A stretch of 64,000 bases of DNA from Brevundimonas sp. (GCF_027484365.1 NZ_JAIXTC010000026.1:62001-126000), one strand, 5' to 3'; numbered from the stretch's first letter, positions 1 through 12,418 are shown. Notes: generated from the letters alone by a model not told the origin. Made by a program: numbers and translations.

Positions 1-30
1 GGGCAGCCCGGACAGCGGCCCCGAGACGCA

Positions 31-3518
<3,488 letters not shown>

Positions 3519-3522
<4 letters not shown>

Positions 3523-3608
3523 CTCGCCAACAGGGCGACCTGCCACACCATCCAGACAAAGCCGCCGCACGATGCAAGCGACAGCGCTTCCCGAACCACC
3601 CGTGTCAT
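3519..3608 (-). CDS. sidA: 29-aa SidA-like SOS-induced cell-division inhibitor peptide (candidate)
   Basis: A 30-codon ORF encodes a 29-residue peptide beginning [20 protein letters not shown]. It has a short basic amphipathic N-terminus and one hydrophobic, tryptophan-containing segment (about residues 8-28), so it is probably a small inner-membrane peptide. Its TGA (3519-3521) overlaps the dnaE ATG (3520-3522). A perfect LexA box lies 22 bp upstream of the ATG, overlapping a sigma-73-type -10 element. From family knowledge, Caulobacter SidA is a 29-residue, LexA-repressed, single-pass membrane peptide that blocks division through FtsW/FtsN. Size, topology and SOS control all match. I recall but cannot verify that sidA lies next to dnaE in Caulobacter. 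Orthology is inference from these features; no alignment was run. The GGGGA upstream of the ATG is only a modest ribosome binding site. Confidence 0.75.
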
Positions 3609-3629
3609 CGTCTTATCCCCAGATTGCGT

Positions 3630-3644
3630 GTTCCGGTATTGTTC
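3630..3644 (-). promoter_or_regulatory. LexA (SOS) box upstream of sidA-dnaE
   Basis: The sequence GTTCCGGTATTGTTC is an exact GTTC-N7-GTTC direct repeat, the LexA operator of alphaproteobacteria. It lies 22 bp upstream of the 29-codon ORF and overlaps the predicted -10 element, the geometry expected for repression. It implies that sidA, and at least part of dnaE transcription, rises after DNA damage. Confidence 0.85.
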
Positions 3645-3669
3645 TATGTTGGCAGTTTGTTCCAGTCAA
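3641..3669 (-). promoter_or_regulatory. Sigma-73-type promoter for sidA-dnaE
   Basis: On the minus strand the -35 element TTGACT (3669-3664) is followed after 15 nt by CATAGAAC (3648-3641). The latter matches the alphaproteobacterial -10 consensus GCTANAWC at six of eight positions. The spacing fits the TTGACGS-N10-14-GCTANAWC model. The GAAC end of the -10 is also one half of the LexA box. Confidence 0.6.
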
Positions 3670-3767
3670 CAGCCTTGTGAAGCGCAGGCGACGTCAGCGG
3701 TGGAAAGGTCTAGGCTCGACGCAGACAGCGCCCGCCCTCCCGGTGGCGCGCGTCGGGAGTACCGGCC

Positions 3768-3884
3768 ATGGCCAAGGGTCAAGTGAAGTCCAACAAGGAA
3801 ATCCGCAAACCCAAGGCTGATAAGCCCAAGCCGGCGGTGTCGGTCGGGACCTCGCCCTTCACCCAGCCGCCCGGCAAGAAATAG
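3768..3884 (+). CDS. Small basic conserved-type protein, 38 aa
   Basis: A 38-residue ORF starting MAKGQVKSNKEIRKPKADKP and ending FTQPPGKK. It is strongly basic (lysine-rich), proline-rich, and has no membrane segment. A CGGGAG ribosome binding site sits 8 nt before the ATG. I recall short alphaproteobacterial hypotheticals with the same KSNKE-KKPKA pattern, but their function is unknown. It converges on rel, whose stop lies 4 bp downstream. Codon use matches the surrounding genome. It could bind RNA or ribosomes given its charge, but that is speculation. Confidence 0.65.
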   Translation: MAKGQVKSNKEIRKPKADKPKPAVSVGTSPFTQPPGKK

Positions 3885-3887
3885 CCG

Positions 3888-6071
3888 TCAGCCGCGCGAC
3901 CGCTCCACAGTATCCACGCTTGGATTGGCCCTCAGGGCGGCGATGATGCTCGTCGCGTGTTTGGCGTCGGCGACCTCGACGTCGAGGTCCATGTCGAAGA
4001 AGTCCGACTGCCGGTGGGCCATCCTGAGGTTCAGGATATTGCCCCCGGCCTCGCCGATCACCGTGGCCACCTGACCCAGGACGCCCGGCGCGTTCTGGAT
4101 CGTGGCCCGCAGCCGGGCGACCCCGACCACGCCCTGCTCGGCCTGCGGTGTCCACTGCAGATCCTGCCAGACGCTGTCGTCGTCGGCGAAATCGGCCAGC
4201 TTCTGGCAGTCGATGACGTGGACCGTCAGCCCCTTCTCGGGCTCCAGGATGCCGACGATCCGGTCGCCGGGCACGGGCGTGCAACAGGCGCCGAAATGGA
4301 TGCTGACGCCGGGGGTCAGGCCGCCGCCGCGCACGAACAGCCGCGCCTGGGCGTCGCCGATCTTCTTGCGGTCCGCGCCCGCCGTCAGCGTGCCCTTCAG
4401 CGCCGGGAACAGGGTCTCGACGACCTTGTTGGCCGTCAGGCGTCCGCGTCCGACGGCGTCGAACAGTTCGTCCTGGGTCCCTGTCGCCAGGGTCTCGACC
4501 GCCGCCTTCAGCGACACCTCCGCCAGCGACTTGCCGGCCCGGGTCAAGGCCTGTTCCAGCGTCGTCTTGCCCAGTTTCTGGAACTCGTCCCGCTCCGATG
4601 AGCGAATATGGCGACGGATCGCCGAGCGCGCCCGGCCGGTGACGGTCAGACTGCGCCAGTCGGCCGGCGCCTCGCGCTTCTTGCCGCGGATGATCTCGAC
4701 CACATCGCCGTTCTGGAGCGCCGTGCGCATCGGCTTCAGTTCACCATTGATCTTCACCCCCACCGCCGTGTCTCCGACCTCGGTGTGAACCGCATAGGCG
4801 AAGTCCAGCGCCATGCCGCCGCGCGGCAGGGTGATCAGGGCGCCCTTGGGCGTAAAGACGAAGACCTGGTCCAGGTACATCTCGAGCTTGGCGTGCTCGA
4901 CCCAGTCCTCGCCCCCCTCCCCGTGCTCGATGACCTGCACGAGGTGGCGCAGGTTCTGCAGCGGGTCGCGCCCGCCGCCTTTTTCCATCGCCTCGGGGTC
5001 GAAGCCGTAGGAGTGGTTCTTGTAGGCCCAGTGCGCCGCCACCCCGTCCTCGGCGACCCGGTCCATCGCCTCGGTGCGGATCTGCATCTCGATACGCAGA
5101 CCGCCCGGCCCGACCACCGTGGTGTGCAGGGAGCGATAGTTGTTCGACTTGGGCGTGGAGATGAAGTCCTTGAAACGCTCCGGCACCATCGGCCAGGCCC
5201 GATGGATGACGCCCAGCGCCCGGTAACAGTCGTCCTCGAACTCCACGAGCACGCGGAAGCCGTAGATGTCCGACAGGGACGAGAAGCCGACCGACTTGCG
5301 CTGCAGCTTTCTCCAGATCGAATAGGGCGTCTTCTGGCGGCCATAGACCCGGGCGGTTATCCCCGCCTCGCTCAACACCTGCTGGATCTCGGCGGCGACC
5401 CCTTCGGTCGCATGGCCGTGTTCAAGCTTCAGCGCCTCCAGCCGCCGCTCGATGGCGGTCCGGGCCGTGGGGTTCAGATGCTCGAACGCCAGCTCTTCCA
5501 GCTCGGAGGCGATCGAGTGGATGCCGATCGACCGGCCCAGGGGCGCATAGACTTCCAGCGTCTCCCTGGAGATCCGCTCGCGCTTCTCCGGCTTGACGTA
5601 TTTCAGCGTCCGCATGTTGTGCAGACGGTCCGCCAGCTTGACCAGCAGGACCCGGACGTCACGGCTGATGGCCAGGATGAATTTGCGCAGGTTCTCGGCC
5701 TGGCGTGTGTGCTCGGCCTGCAGCTCCAGCCGGCTCAGCTTGGTCACCCCCTCGACCAGGACGGCCACCTCCTCGCCGAACATGGCGGCGATGTCGTCAC
5801 GCGTCGCAGAGGTGTCCTCGACCACGTCGTGCAGAAGGGCGGTCACGATAGTGGCGGTGTCGAGCTTGTAGTCGGTCAGGATGCCCGCGACCTGGATCGG
5901 GTGGGCGAAATAGGGGTCGCCCGAGGCCCGCAGCTGCGAGCCGTGCATCTTCATCGCATAGACATAGGCCCGGTTCAGCAGGGCCTCGTCGGCGGTCGGG
6001 TCATAGGCCTTCACGGCCTCGATCAGCTCGAACTGGCGCAGGACCGGAATGCGTTTCGCCGCCGGCATCAC
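3888..6071 (-). CDS. rel: Bifunctional (p)ppGpp synthetase/hydrolase (Rel/SpoT family)
   Basis: This long RSH enzyme makes and degrades the stringent-response alarmone (p)ppGpp. The 727 residues hold four domains. The HD hydrolase contains the intact HDVVEDT motif (residues 81-87). The synthetase domain (about 240-350) contains the YGFRVLVEFEDDCY block and RSLHTTVVGPGG. The TGS domain (about 400-460) contains VFVFTPKGALITLP. The C-terminal ACT domain starts near residue 655 (GVLGQVATVIGEAGGNI). An intact HD motif indicates a bifunctional enzyme, as in other alphaproteobacteria that have a single long RSH protein. It lies 98 bp downstream of rpoZ in the same orientation, a pairing also found in E. 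coli (rpoZ-spoT). Confidence 0.96.
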   Translation of the reverse strand: MMPAAKRIPVLRQFELIEAVKAYDPTADEALLNRAYVYAMKMHGSQLRASGDPYFAHPIQVAGILTDYKLDTATIVTALLHDVVEDTSATRDDIAAMFGEEVAVLVEGVTKLSRLELQAEHTRQAENLRKFILAISRDVRVLLVKLADRLHNMRTLKYVKPEKRERISRETLEVYAPLGRSIGIHSIASELEELAFEHLNPTARTAIERRLEALKLEHGHATEGVAAEIQQVLSEAGITARVYGRQKTPYSIWRKLQRKSVGFSSLSDIYGFRVLVEFEDDCYRALGVIHRAWPMVPERFKDFISTPKSNNYRSLHTTVVGPGGLRIEMQIRTEAMDRVAEDGVAAHWAYKNHSYGFDPEAMEKGGGRDPLQNLRHLVQVIEHGEGGEDWVEHAKLEMYLDQVFVFTPKGALITLPRGGMALDFAYAVHTEVGDTAVGVKINGELKPMRTALQNGDVVEIIRGKKREAPADWRSLTVTGRARSAIRRHIRSSERDEFQKLGKTTLEQALTRAGKSLAEVSLKAAVETLATGTQDELFDAVGRGRLTANKVVETLFPALKGTLTAGADRKKIGDAQARLFVRGGGLTPGVSIHFGACCTPVPGDRIVGILEPEKGLTVHVIDCQKLADFADDDSVWQDLQWTPQAEQGVVGVARLRATIQNAPGVLGQVATVIGEAGGNILNLRMAHRQSDFFDMDLDVEVADAKHATSIIAALRANPSVDTVERSRG

Positions 6072-6169
6072 GGCCGACGGCGAAACGATATCATTGGCAG
6101 TCGGGGTCGGCGGCGGGGTCGTACCGGACCGCGCCGGGAGAATGGTGATACCGTTGGCGGGTTCGGCCG

Positions 6170-6529
6170 TCAGTACCGCTCCTCCTGGCCGCCGTCCCGG
6201 TCGCTCTGCAGCGCGCGGATCAGTTCGGCCTCGGCCATGTTCATGTGCTGCGGCTCGGCCAGCAGACCGACGATTTCCGCCTCGTCCTCAGCTTCGGTGC
6301 GCTCGTCGACGCGCTGCAGGGCGACCACGACGGTCTCCAGCAGTTCGGCGGGAACGACGGTGTCTTCCGCGATCTCGCGCAGGGCGACGACCGGGTTCTT
6401 GTCGTTGTCGCGATCGAGCGTCAGGGCGGCGCCGTTGGCGATCGCGCGGGCGCGGTTACCGGCCAGCAGGACCAGGCCGAACCGGTTCGGCACCTTCTCG
6501 ATGCAGTCTTCGACAGTGACGCGAGCCAT
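6170..6529 (-). CDS. rpoZ: DNA-directed RNA polymerase subunit omega
   Basis: Omega is the small RNA polymerase subunit that helps fold and assemble beta-prime. The 119-residue product starts [22 protein letters not shown] and contains the conserved RARAIANGA helix typical of the family. The C-terminal half is acidic and variable, as usual in alphaproteobacteria. I chose the ATG at 6529 over one at 6565 because MARVTVEDC is the canonical family start. It is followed by rel in the same orientation, so the two probably share a transcript. Confidence 0.95.
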   Translation of the reverse strand: MARVTVEDCIEKVPNRFGLVLLAGNRARAIANGAALTLDRDNDKNPVVALREIAEDTVVPAELLETVVVALQRVDERTEAEDEAEIVGLLAEPQHMNMAEAELIRALQSDRDGGQEERY

Positions 6530-6616
6530 GAGAATCCTTCGGGGTCGGCGGGAGAACCGCGCCAAATACAGGTATGGGCCGGTTTGTGCAACGCTACAGG
6601 GGCGGTTTTGGGGCGA

Positions 6617-7186
6617 TCAGGTCACCGCCCGCGCGTCAATCCCCACTGTCGTCCGTCCAGCGAGCGCCGCGGAGGTCTCACCCAGCACGGGATGCCGCCA
6701 CCCCGGCGCGATCTCCGCCAGCGGCCCCATGACGAACAGACGGTCGGCCGCGCGCGGATGCGGCAGGATCAGCCCCTCGCAATCCACCTGCTCCCGGCCA
6801 TAGGCGATCAGGTCGAGGTCCAGCGTCCGCGGCGCGTTGACCGCGCCGCGCCGGCGTCCGAACGCCGCCTCGATCCGGCCCAGCGCCGCCATCAGGGCGT
6901 GTGGATCATGGGCGGTCCGCACGAGGACGACGCCGTTCAGGAAGGGCGGATCGTTCGGGTCGGGCCAGGCCTGCGACGCCCACCAGCTGGACCGCGCCAC
7001 GACGTCGATGCCTTCGGACCGGAACCGGGCCAGGGCCGCCTCCAGCGCCTCCCGGCACGACGCCCACACCCCCTTGTCATTGCAGCCCAGGGCGACGATG
7101 ACGGCCGTGTCCAGATCCAGGTCGTCGTCGATATTGACGCTGACCGCCTCAGGGGCTGGGACCATTTCCGGGGACGCGATTTCCAT
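6617..7186 (-). CDS. folK: 2-amino-4-hydroxy-6-hydroxymethyldihydropteridine diphosphokinase
   Basis: HPPK transfers pyrophosphate from ATP to 6-hydroxymethyl-7,8-dihydropterin in folate synthesis. The 189-residue product has the family signatures: VALGCN near residue 32 (usually LGSN), the central FLNGVVLVRT, the magnesium/ATP-binding RTLDLDLIAYG, and the LPHPRAADRLFVMGPLAEIAP block. The N-terminal 25 residues are an acidic extension, so an internal start (ATG at 7165) is possible. Its ATG overlaps the ATG of the divergent NYN gene (CATG at 7184-7187). Either the two genes lack a conventional intergenic promoter or one start is misplaced. Confidence 0.93.
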   Translation of the reverse strand: MEIASPEMVPAPEAVSVNIDDDLDLDTAVIVALGCNDKGVWASCREALEAALARFRSEGIDVVARSSWWASQAWPDPNDPPFLNGVVLVRTAHDPHALMAALGRIEAAFGRRRGAVNAPRTLDLDLIAYGREQVDCEGLILPHPRAADRLFVMGPLAEIAPGWRHPVLGETSAALAGRTTVGIDARAVT

Positions 7187-7766
7187 GAGACTCTATCCGA
7201 CCGACCGCCTGGCGCTGTTTATCGACGGGGCCAATCTGTATTCGGCGACCAAGGCCCTGAACGCGGACATCGACTTCAGGAAGATGGTCGATGTGTTCCG
7301 GGAGAAAGCCGTCCTGGTTCGCGCGCATTATTACACGGCGGTGACCGAGGGCGAAGAGTTCTCTCCGATCCGCCCCCTGATCGACTGGCTGGGCTACAAC
7401 GGCTTCGCGATGGTGACCAAGCCGGTGAAGCGGTTCACCGACGCCCAGGGCCACACCCGAACCAAGGGAAACATGGACATCGAGATCGCCGTGGACATGC
7501 TGGAGCTGGCCCCGCGTATCGACCACGCCATCCTCTTCTCCGGCGACGGCGACTTCCGCAGGCTGGTCCAGGCGGTGCAGGCGAAGGGCGTCCGCGTCAC
7601 CGTCGTCTCGACCCTGAAAAGCCAGCCGCCGATGATCGCCGATGAACTGCGGCGCCAGGCCGACGACTTCGTCGATCTGGCCGACCTGCTGCAGGACTAC
7701 GGCCGCCCACGCACGCCCGCGACCACGCCCTCGGTGCGCACCTTCGACCGGGACGACCGCGCATGA
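7185..7766 (+). CDS. NYN-domain (LabA/DUF88-type) nuclease-like protein
   Basis: The 193-residue protein belongs to the NYN branch of the PIN-fold nucleases. Visible signatures are FIDGANLY (D14) near the N-terminus, KGNMDIEIAVDM (about 95-106) and LFSGDGDFRRLVQAVQAKG (about 118-135). Their acidic residues would form the metal-binding active site. Bacterial members include LabA-like proteins and presumed RNases; the substrate here is unknown. It heads a chain of overlapping genes: its TGA overlaps the next ATG (ATGA at 7763-7766). The start MRLYPTDRLALFIDG was chosen because the fold begins there. Confidence 0.85.
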   Translation: MRLYPTDRLALFIDGANLYSATKALNADIDFRKMVDVFREKAVLVRAHYYTAVTEGEEFSPIRPLIDWLGYNGFAMVTKPVKRFTDAQGHTRTKGNMDIEIAVDMLELAPRIDHAILFSGDGDFRRLVQAVQAKGVRVTVVSTLKSQPPMIADELRRQADDFVDLADLLQDYGRPRTPATTPSVRTFDRDDRA

Positions 7767-8413
7767 CCCCCGAACCGTCCCGCGACTGCCCGCTCTGCCC
7801 CCGCCTGGTCGCCTACCGTCAGGAGAACCGGCATCAGAATCCGGACTGGTGGAACGGCCCCGCCCCGTCGTTCGGCGATCCCGACGCCCGCCTGCTGGTC
7901 GCCGGTCTCGCTCCCGGCCGGACCGGCGCGAACCGGACCGGCCGCCCTTTCACCGGCGATGGCGCGGGGGTGATCCTGTACGAGACCCTGCTCAGGACCG
8001 GCTTTGCCACCGGCACCTATGACGCCCGGCCGGACGACGGGCTTGAGCTCGTCGATTGCATGATCACCAACGCCGTCCGCTGCGCCCCGCCGCTGAACAA
8101 GCCCCTGCCCGTCGAGGAGAAGACCTGCCGCCCCTTCCTGATCGACCGTCTGGCCGCCCTGCCCCGGCTCAAGGTCATCGTCACCCTGGGCGATGTGTCG
8201 AGGAAGAGCGTGCTGAAGGCGCTCGGCGCGCCCGCCTCGGCCATGGCCGCAGGACACGGCGTTCAGGCCAGGGTCGGTCCCTACACCCTGATCAACAGCT
8301 ACCACTGCTCCCGGCTCAACACGAACACGGGCCGCCTGACGCCGGAGATGTTCGAGGAGATTTTCCAGCGTGCGAAGACGCTAGTTGAGGAAAAACGGGC
8401 TGACGATGACTAA
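7763..8413 (+). CDS. Family 5 (UDGb-like) uracil-DNA glycosylase
   Basis: Removes uracil, and in this family other deaminated bases, from DNA to start base-excision repair. The 216-residue product has the Fe-S cysteine pattern C9, C12, C107 and C122. Motif 1 is GLAPGRTGANRTGRPFTGDG (from residue 48), where an alanine replaces the polar catalytic residue of classical Ung; this is typical of family 5. The C-terminal motif is NSYHCSRLNTNTG with H181. Translation appears coupled to the NYN gene upstream through an ATGA overlap, and the next ORF starts 8 bp before its stop. Confidence 0.9.
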   Translation: MTPEPSRDCPLCPRLVAYRQENRHQNPDWWNGPAPSFGDPDARLLVAGLAPGRTGANRTGRPFTGDGAGVILYETLLRTGFATGTYDARPDDGLELVDCMITNAVRCAPPLNKPLPVEEKTCRPFLIDRLAALPRLKVIVTLGDVSRKSVLKALGAPASAMAAGHGVQARVGPYTLINSYHCSRLNTNTGRLTPEMFEEIFQRAKTLVEEKRADDD

Positions 8414-8858
8414 CCCTCTGACGACAACCGACGAGATCGAGACGATGGGGTTTGCGAAAGTCGGCGACTGGAGCCTCTGTCAGTCGAGAAGCGACAAAGG
8501 GGGCGTAGACTGCAAGAGGCGGTCGCCAGCGGACCCTCAGCCTTGCGTCTACTTGGTCGTCAGCGAGACAGCGGGTGCCGCAGAGGTGCTGTATGTCGGT
8601 ATGGGCAGCAATGGATGGTGGCGTCGTATTCGGATGCATCTCGGAAACTGGGACCGGCCATTCCACACCATCATTGCTGAAAGACTAGGGGCTGGCGCAA
8701 GGGTTTCGACCTACTGGAAGACCAGCGACTGGCTGACGATTCATGACAGGCGGACCAGCCTTTGTGGCGCAGAAGAAATGGCTCTTATCGCCCGGTTCCA
8801 GCCCCTGCTTAATGCTTCCAAGGACAAGAAGCGCACTGCGGAGTGGCAAAAGGCCTGA
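8406..8858 (+). CDS. GIY-YIG-like domain protein, 150 aa
   Basis: I do not recognise a named family, but the order of motifs fits a GIY-YIG nuclease fold. CVYLVV (residues 47-52) stands in for GIY. VLYVGMGS (YVG at 63-65) stands in for YIG. Two arginines follow at 73-74 (WWRRIRMHL). A glutamate occurs in AEEMALIARFQPLLN (E123/E124), with N136 near the end of the fold. The first residue of the GIY triad is cysteine, so activity is uncertain. Base composition is visibly less GC-rich than the neighbours. It overlaps the uracil-DNA glycosylase by 8 bp and converges on smpB with a 2-bp gap. This suggests a later addition to an older NYN-UDG pair. Confidence 0.7.
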   Translation: MTNPLTTTDEIETMGFAKVGDWSLCQSRSDKGGVDCKRRSPADPQPCVYLVVSETAGAAEVLYVGMGSNGWWRRIRMHLGNWDRPFHTIIAERLGAGARVSTYWKTSDWLTIHDRRTSLCGAEEMALIARFQPLLNASKDKKRTAEWQKA

Positions 8859-8860
8859 TC

Positions 8861-9364
8861 TTAACCCTTGTCCCGCATGAGACGCGCCTTGTCCCGCGCC
8901 CAGTCGCGATCGGCCGAGGCCTCGCGCTTGTCGTGCAGCTTCTTGCCCTTGGCCAGGGCGATCTCGAGCTTCGCCTTGCCGTCGTCGTTCAGATAGAGCT
9001 TGAGCGGGATGATAGTCTGGCCGTCCTTCTGGACCGCCCCGATCAGCCGATCGATCTGCTTTCTGTGCAGCAGCAGTTTCCGCGGCCGACGCGGCTCGTG
9101 ATTGAACCGGTTGGCCTGGGCATAGGGCGGGATGTCGGCGTTGATCAGCACGATCTCGCGCCCCTCCACCGCCGCATAGCTCTCGGCGATATTGGCCCGT
9201 CCCATGCGCAGGGCCTTGATCTCGGTCCCCAGCAGCATGATCCCGGCCTCGAGATTGTCCTCGAGGAAATAGTCGAACCGCGCGCGGCGGTTCTCGGCGA
9301 TCAGCTTGGCCTTGGTGATCGGCGCCTTGGCGGTCGCCGCAGCCTTTTCCCGGGTCGTGGCCAT
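8861..9364 (-). CDS. smpB: SsrA-binding protein SmpB
   Basis: SmpB binds tmRNA and delivers it to stalled ribosomes for trans-translation. The 167-residue product has the family core: [54 protein letters not shown], and the basic tail [27 protein letters not shown] that enters the decoding site. The first 18 residues are a short alanine/lysine extension. Its ATG (9362-9364) shares one base with the dapA stop, so the two are translationally coupled. The dapA-smpB order is common in alphaproteobacteria. No tmRNA gene is visible in the window. Confidence 0.97.
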   Translation of the reverse strand: MATTREKAAATAKAPITKAKLIAENRRARFDYFLEDNLEAGIMLLGTEIKALRMGRANIAESYAAVEGREIVLINADIPPYAQANRFNHEPRRPRKLLLHRKQIDRLIGAVQKDGQTIIPLKLYLNDDGKAKLEIALAKGKKLHDKREASADRDWARDKARLMRDKG

Positions 9365-10254
9365 CAGAGACCCGCCGCCGCCATCGCCGCATCGATGGCG
9401 GGCTTGACCGCATCGTTCGTCGGGACCAGCGGCAGCCGCATCTCCTCGCTGCAGAGCCCCAGCTTCGCCAGGGCGTATTTGGCGGGCGCGGGAGAGGCGT
9501 CCAGGAACAGGGCCTTGTGCAGGCCGATCAACCGGTCCTGCCACGAACGGGCCGTCGCGAAGTCGCCGGCGGCGACCGCGTTGTAGAGGGCCACCATCGC
9601 CTCCGGGGCCACATTGGCCGTCACAGAGATCAGGCCGACGCCGCCGTGCGCCATATAGCCGGGGAAGCTGTGGTCATCGCCGGAGATCAGATCGAACTGG
9701 GTGTCCGACGACACGAGATGGGCGTGCATCCAGCTGGCCCGGCCCAGGTCGCCTGTGGCGTCCTTGATGGCGACGATGTTCGGGTGTTTCGCCAGCCGGG
9801 CGACGCTCTCGTTCGACAGATCGACGCCGGTCCGGGCGGGAACGTTGTAGAGGATCAGCGGCAGTTGCACCGCCTCGGCCACAGCTTCGAAATGGGCGAT
9901 CAGCCCCGCCTGGGACGGTCGGTTGTAATAGGGGGTGACGACCAGGGCGCCGTCGGCGCCGCAGGCCTTGCCGTGGGCGGCAAGATCGATCGACTCATAG
10001 GTCGCGGGCGAACCGGCCCCGGCGATGACCCTGGTCCGGCCGGCCGCGACGCGGACGCAAAGCGCGGTCACCCGCTTATGCTCTTCGATGGTGAGGCCGC
10101 CGCCTTCACCGGTCGTGCCCACGGCGACGATACCGTGGACGCCTGCGGCGATCTGGCGCTCGACCAGACGTTCGAGCGCGGCTTCGTCCACGTTTCCGTC
10201 ACGAAGTGGTGTGATCAGGGCGGTGATCACACCCTTGAACAAGGGGGCGGTCAT
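9364..10254 (-). CDS. dapA: 4-hydroxy-tetrahydrodipicolinate synthase
   Basis: Condenses pyruvate with aspartate semialdehyde in the lysine/diaminopimelate pathway. The 296-residue TIM barrel shows the catalytic set: T47-T48 in [10 protein letters not shown]136 in [11 protein letters not shown], and the Schiff-base lysine K164 in VAIKDATGD. The ATG at 10254 ([16 protein letters not shown]) was chosen because the barrel begins there; an upstream in-frame ATG adds unrelated residues. It precedes smpB in one operon. Confidence 0.97.
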   Translation of the reverse strand: MTAPLFKGVITALITPLRDGNVDEAALERLVERQIAAGVHGIVAVGTTGEGGGLTIEEHKRVTALCVRVAAGRTRVIAGAGSPATYESIDLAAHGKACGADGALVVTPYYNRPSQAGLIAHFEAVAEAVQLPLILYNVPARTGVDLSNESVARLAKHPNIVAIKDATGDLGRASWMHAHLVSSDTQFDLISGDDHSFPGYMAHGGVGLISVTANVAPEAMVALYNAVAAGDFATARSWQDRLIGLHKALFLDASPAPAKYALAKLGLCSEEMRLPLVPTNDAVKPAIDAAMAAAGL

Positions 10255-10348
10255 TGAAACAAGTCTACCTTGCGTGGGGATGGCGACGGGCGCCTGAAAC
10301 GAGACGCAAGAGGGTAGGTTGCCGGGCTCAAACCCGCAACCGGGATGA

Positions 10349-12415
10349 ATGGGGATCGGACACATCATGCTCGCGACCAGCCTCGCGGCCGTACTGGCCG
10401 TTCTCGCGCCGATTCCCCAGACCGCCGACCTGAACCGCCAGCCGACGCCCTATGTGGCGGGCCCGAGCGGCTATCAGGCCCGGATTCTCGGCGACGCCGA
10501 CACTGCGGCCTTCCGTGAGGGTCTGGCCGCCGCCCGCGCCCGCGACATCGCTGGAACCCAGGCCGCAATGTCCCGCATCGGCGACCCGACGGCCCGGAAG
10601 CTGGTCGAATGGGCTCTGGTCGATACGGCCGCTTCCCAGCTGTCCTACACGGAACTGTCCAACGACGTTCAGTCGATGCGGGCCTGGCCCCGCGCCGAGT
10701 CTCGCATCGCCGCCGCAGAACAGGCTCTGGAGCGCGCCGGCATGGACGCCGATGCGACCCTGGCCTTCTTCGGCTCCTCCCGCCCGACCACGGTTCAGGG
10801 CGCGATGGCCCTCGCCGACGCCCTGGATCAACGCGGCCGATCCGGCGAGGCCCGCCTTCTGATCCAGGAGTGGTGGCAGACCCAGTCCTTCGACCAGGCG
10901 ACCCAGAGCCGAATTCTGGCCCGTTGGGGCTCCGCCCTGACCCAAAGCGACCACGACGCCCGCATCAACATGCTGCTCAGCGGCCCGCACGGCCCGGCGA
11001 CGCGCGCCATGCTCAATCTGGTCTCGCCGGAGCGCCGCGCCACCGCCCAGGCGGCCATGACCCTGCGCAGCGCATATTCCCCTGACAGCGTCGTCGCCAA
11101 CCTGTCGCCGTCGCAGGCGATGGACCCGTCGGTGGTGCTGGAACGCGTCCGCATCCTGCGCGCCGCCAACCGCCAGTCCGAGGGCTTCGCCCTCCTCTCC
11201 GCCCTGCCTGCCGCGCCCCTGCACGCCGACGGCCAGACCGCCCTGTGGAACGAGCGCCGCAACTATTTCCTCGACGCCCTGGAGCGCCGCGAATGGCGCG
11301 CAGCCTATGACGCCATGGCCGGTCACGGCTTCCCGGCAGGCGAACGCAAGGTCGATGCCGAATTCTTCGCCGGCTGGGTCGCCCTGACCAAGCTCGGCGA
11401 TCCCGCCCGCGCCGCCGGTCATTTCGAGACCCTGCGTCAGTCGTCCTCGACCCCGATCACCCAGGGACGCGCCCTCTACTGGCTGGGCCGCGCGGCCGAG
11501 GCCCAGGGGGACCAGGCCCGCGCTCAAGGTTTCTACCAGGGCGGCGCGCGTCACATCCAGACCTTCTACGGCCAGCTCGCGGCAGAGAAGGCCGGGATCA
11601 CCACCCTGACCCTGCCCGGCGAGCCGGTCCCGACCCCGAACGACGTCAGCGCCTTCGAGGCCAACGAGGTCGTCCGCGCTGCGCGCATCCTCGGCGAGAC
11701 CGGCGAGATGAGCCTGTATCGCGTCTTCGCCTACCACCTCGACGACACCCTGCCGGGCATCAACGATCTGGCGCTGCTGATGGACATGACGCGCGGCTAT
11801 GGCGACGGCTTCGCAGCCATGATGGTCGGTCGCGCCGCCAGCCAGCGCGGTTTCCTTCTGCCCGAGCGCCAGTACCCGATCCGCATTCCGCCGGAAATCG
11901 CCGGCGCCGCCCCCCTGCCCTTCACCCTGGCAATCACGCGTCAGGAATCCAGCTTCGACCCCCGCGCCCGCTCCGGCGCCGATGCGCGCGGCATGATGCA
12001 GTTCCTGCCCTCCACGGCCTCGGGCGTCGCGCGTCGTCTGGGGATGAGCTACTCGGCCGAGCGGCTGTGGGATCCGGACTACAACATGACCCTGGGCAGC
12101 TATCATCTCGGCGAGTTGATGAGCCAGTTCCGCGGCTCCATGCTGCTGACCACCGTCGGCTACAACGCCGGCCCGGCGCGGGGTCCCCAGTGGGTGGCAC
12201 GCTGCGGGGATCCGCGCGGCGGCGTCGCGGGCGGCGGCATCGATCCCGTCGACTTCATCGAGTGCGCGCCGTTCACGGAGACGCGCAACTATATGATGCG
12301 GGTGATGGAGAACATGGCGGTCTACAAGGCGCGCCTGAACGGCGGCTCGGCCCCGCTCACGACCTCGGCAGACATCGCGCTCGGCGCCGGAGGCCCCCAG
12401 CCCTATCAGCCCTGA
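10349..12415 (+). CDS. slt: Soluble lytic murein transglycosylase (Slt70-like)
   Basis: Periplasmic enzyme that cleaves the glycan strands of peptidoglycan to 1,6-anhydro ends. The 688-residue protein starts with a signal peptide ([20 protein letters not shown]). A long helical superhelix of TPR-like repeats follows (about residues 40-490). The C-terminal lysozyme-like domain carries the catalytic glutamate E533 in [10 protein letters not shown], then [15 protein letters not shown] and [11 protein letters not shown]. An ATG at 10367 gives a cleaner signal peptide and is a good alternative start. A small hairpin lies at 10317-10341 just before the start. Confidence 0.92.
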   Translation: MGIGHIMLATSLAAVLAVLAPIPQTADLNRQPTPYVAGPSGYQARILGDADTAAFREGLAAARARDIAGTQAAMSRIGDPTARKLVEWALVDTAASQLSYTELSNDVQSMRAWPRAESRIAAAEQALERAGMDADATLAFFGSSRPTTVQGAMALADALDQRGRSGEARLLIQEWWQTQSFDQATQSRILARWGSALTQSDHDARINMLLSGPHGPATRAMLNLVSPERRATAQAAMTLRSAYSPDSVVANLSPSQAMDPSVVLERVRILRAANRQSEGFALLSALPAAPLHADGQTALWNERRNYFLDALERREWRAAYDAMAGHGFPAGERKVDAEFFAGWVALTKLGDPARAAGHFETLRQSSSTPITQGRALYWLGRAAEAQGDQARAQGFYQGGARHIQTFYGQLAAEKAGITTLTLPGEPVPTPNDVSAFEANEVVRAARILGETGEMSLYRVFAYHLDDTLPGINDLALLMDMTRGYGDGFAAMMVGRAASQRGFLLPERQYPIRIPPEIAGAAPLPFTLAITRQESSFDPRARSGADARGMMQFLPSTASGVARRLGMSYSAERLWDPDYNMTLGSYHLGELMSQFRGSMLLTTVGYNAGPARGPQWVARCGDPRGGVAGGGIDPVDFIECAPFTETRNYMMRVMENMAVYKARLNGGSAPLTTSADIALGAGGPQPYQP

Positions 12416-12418
12416 GGG

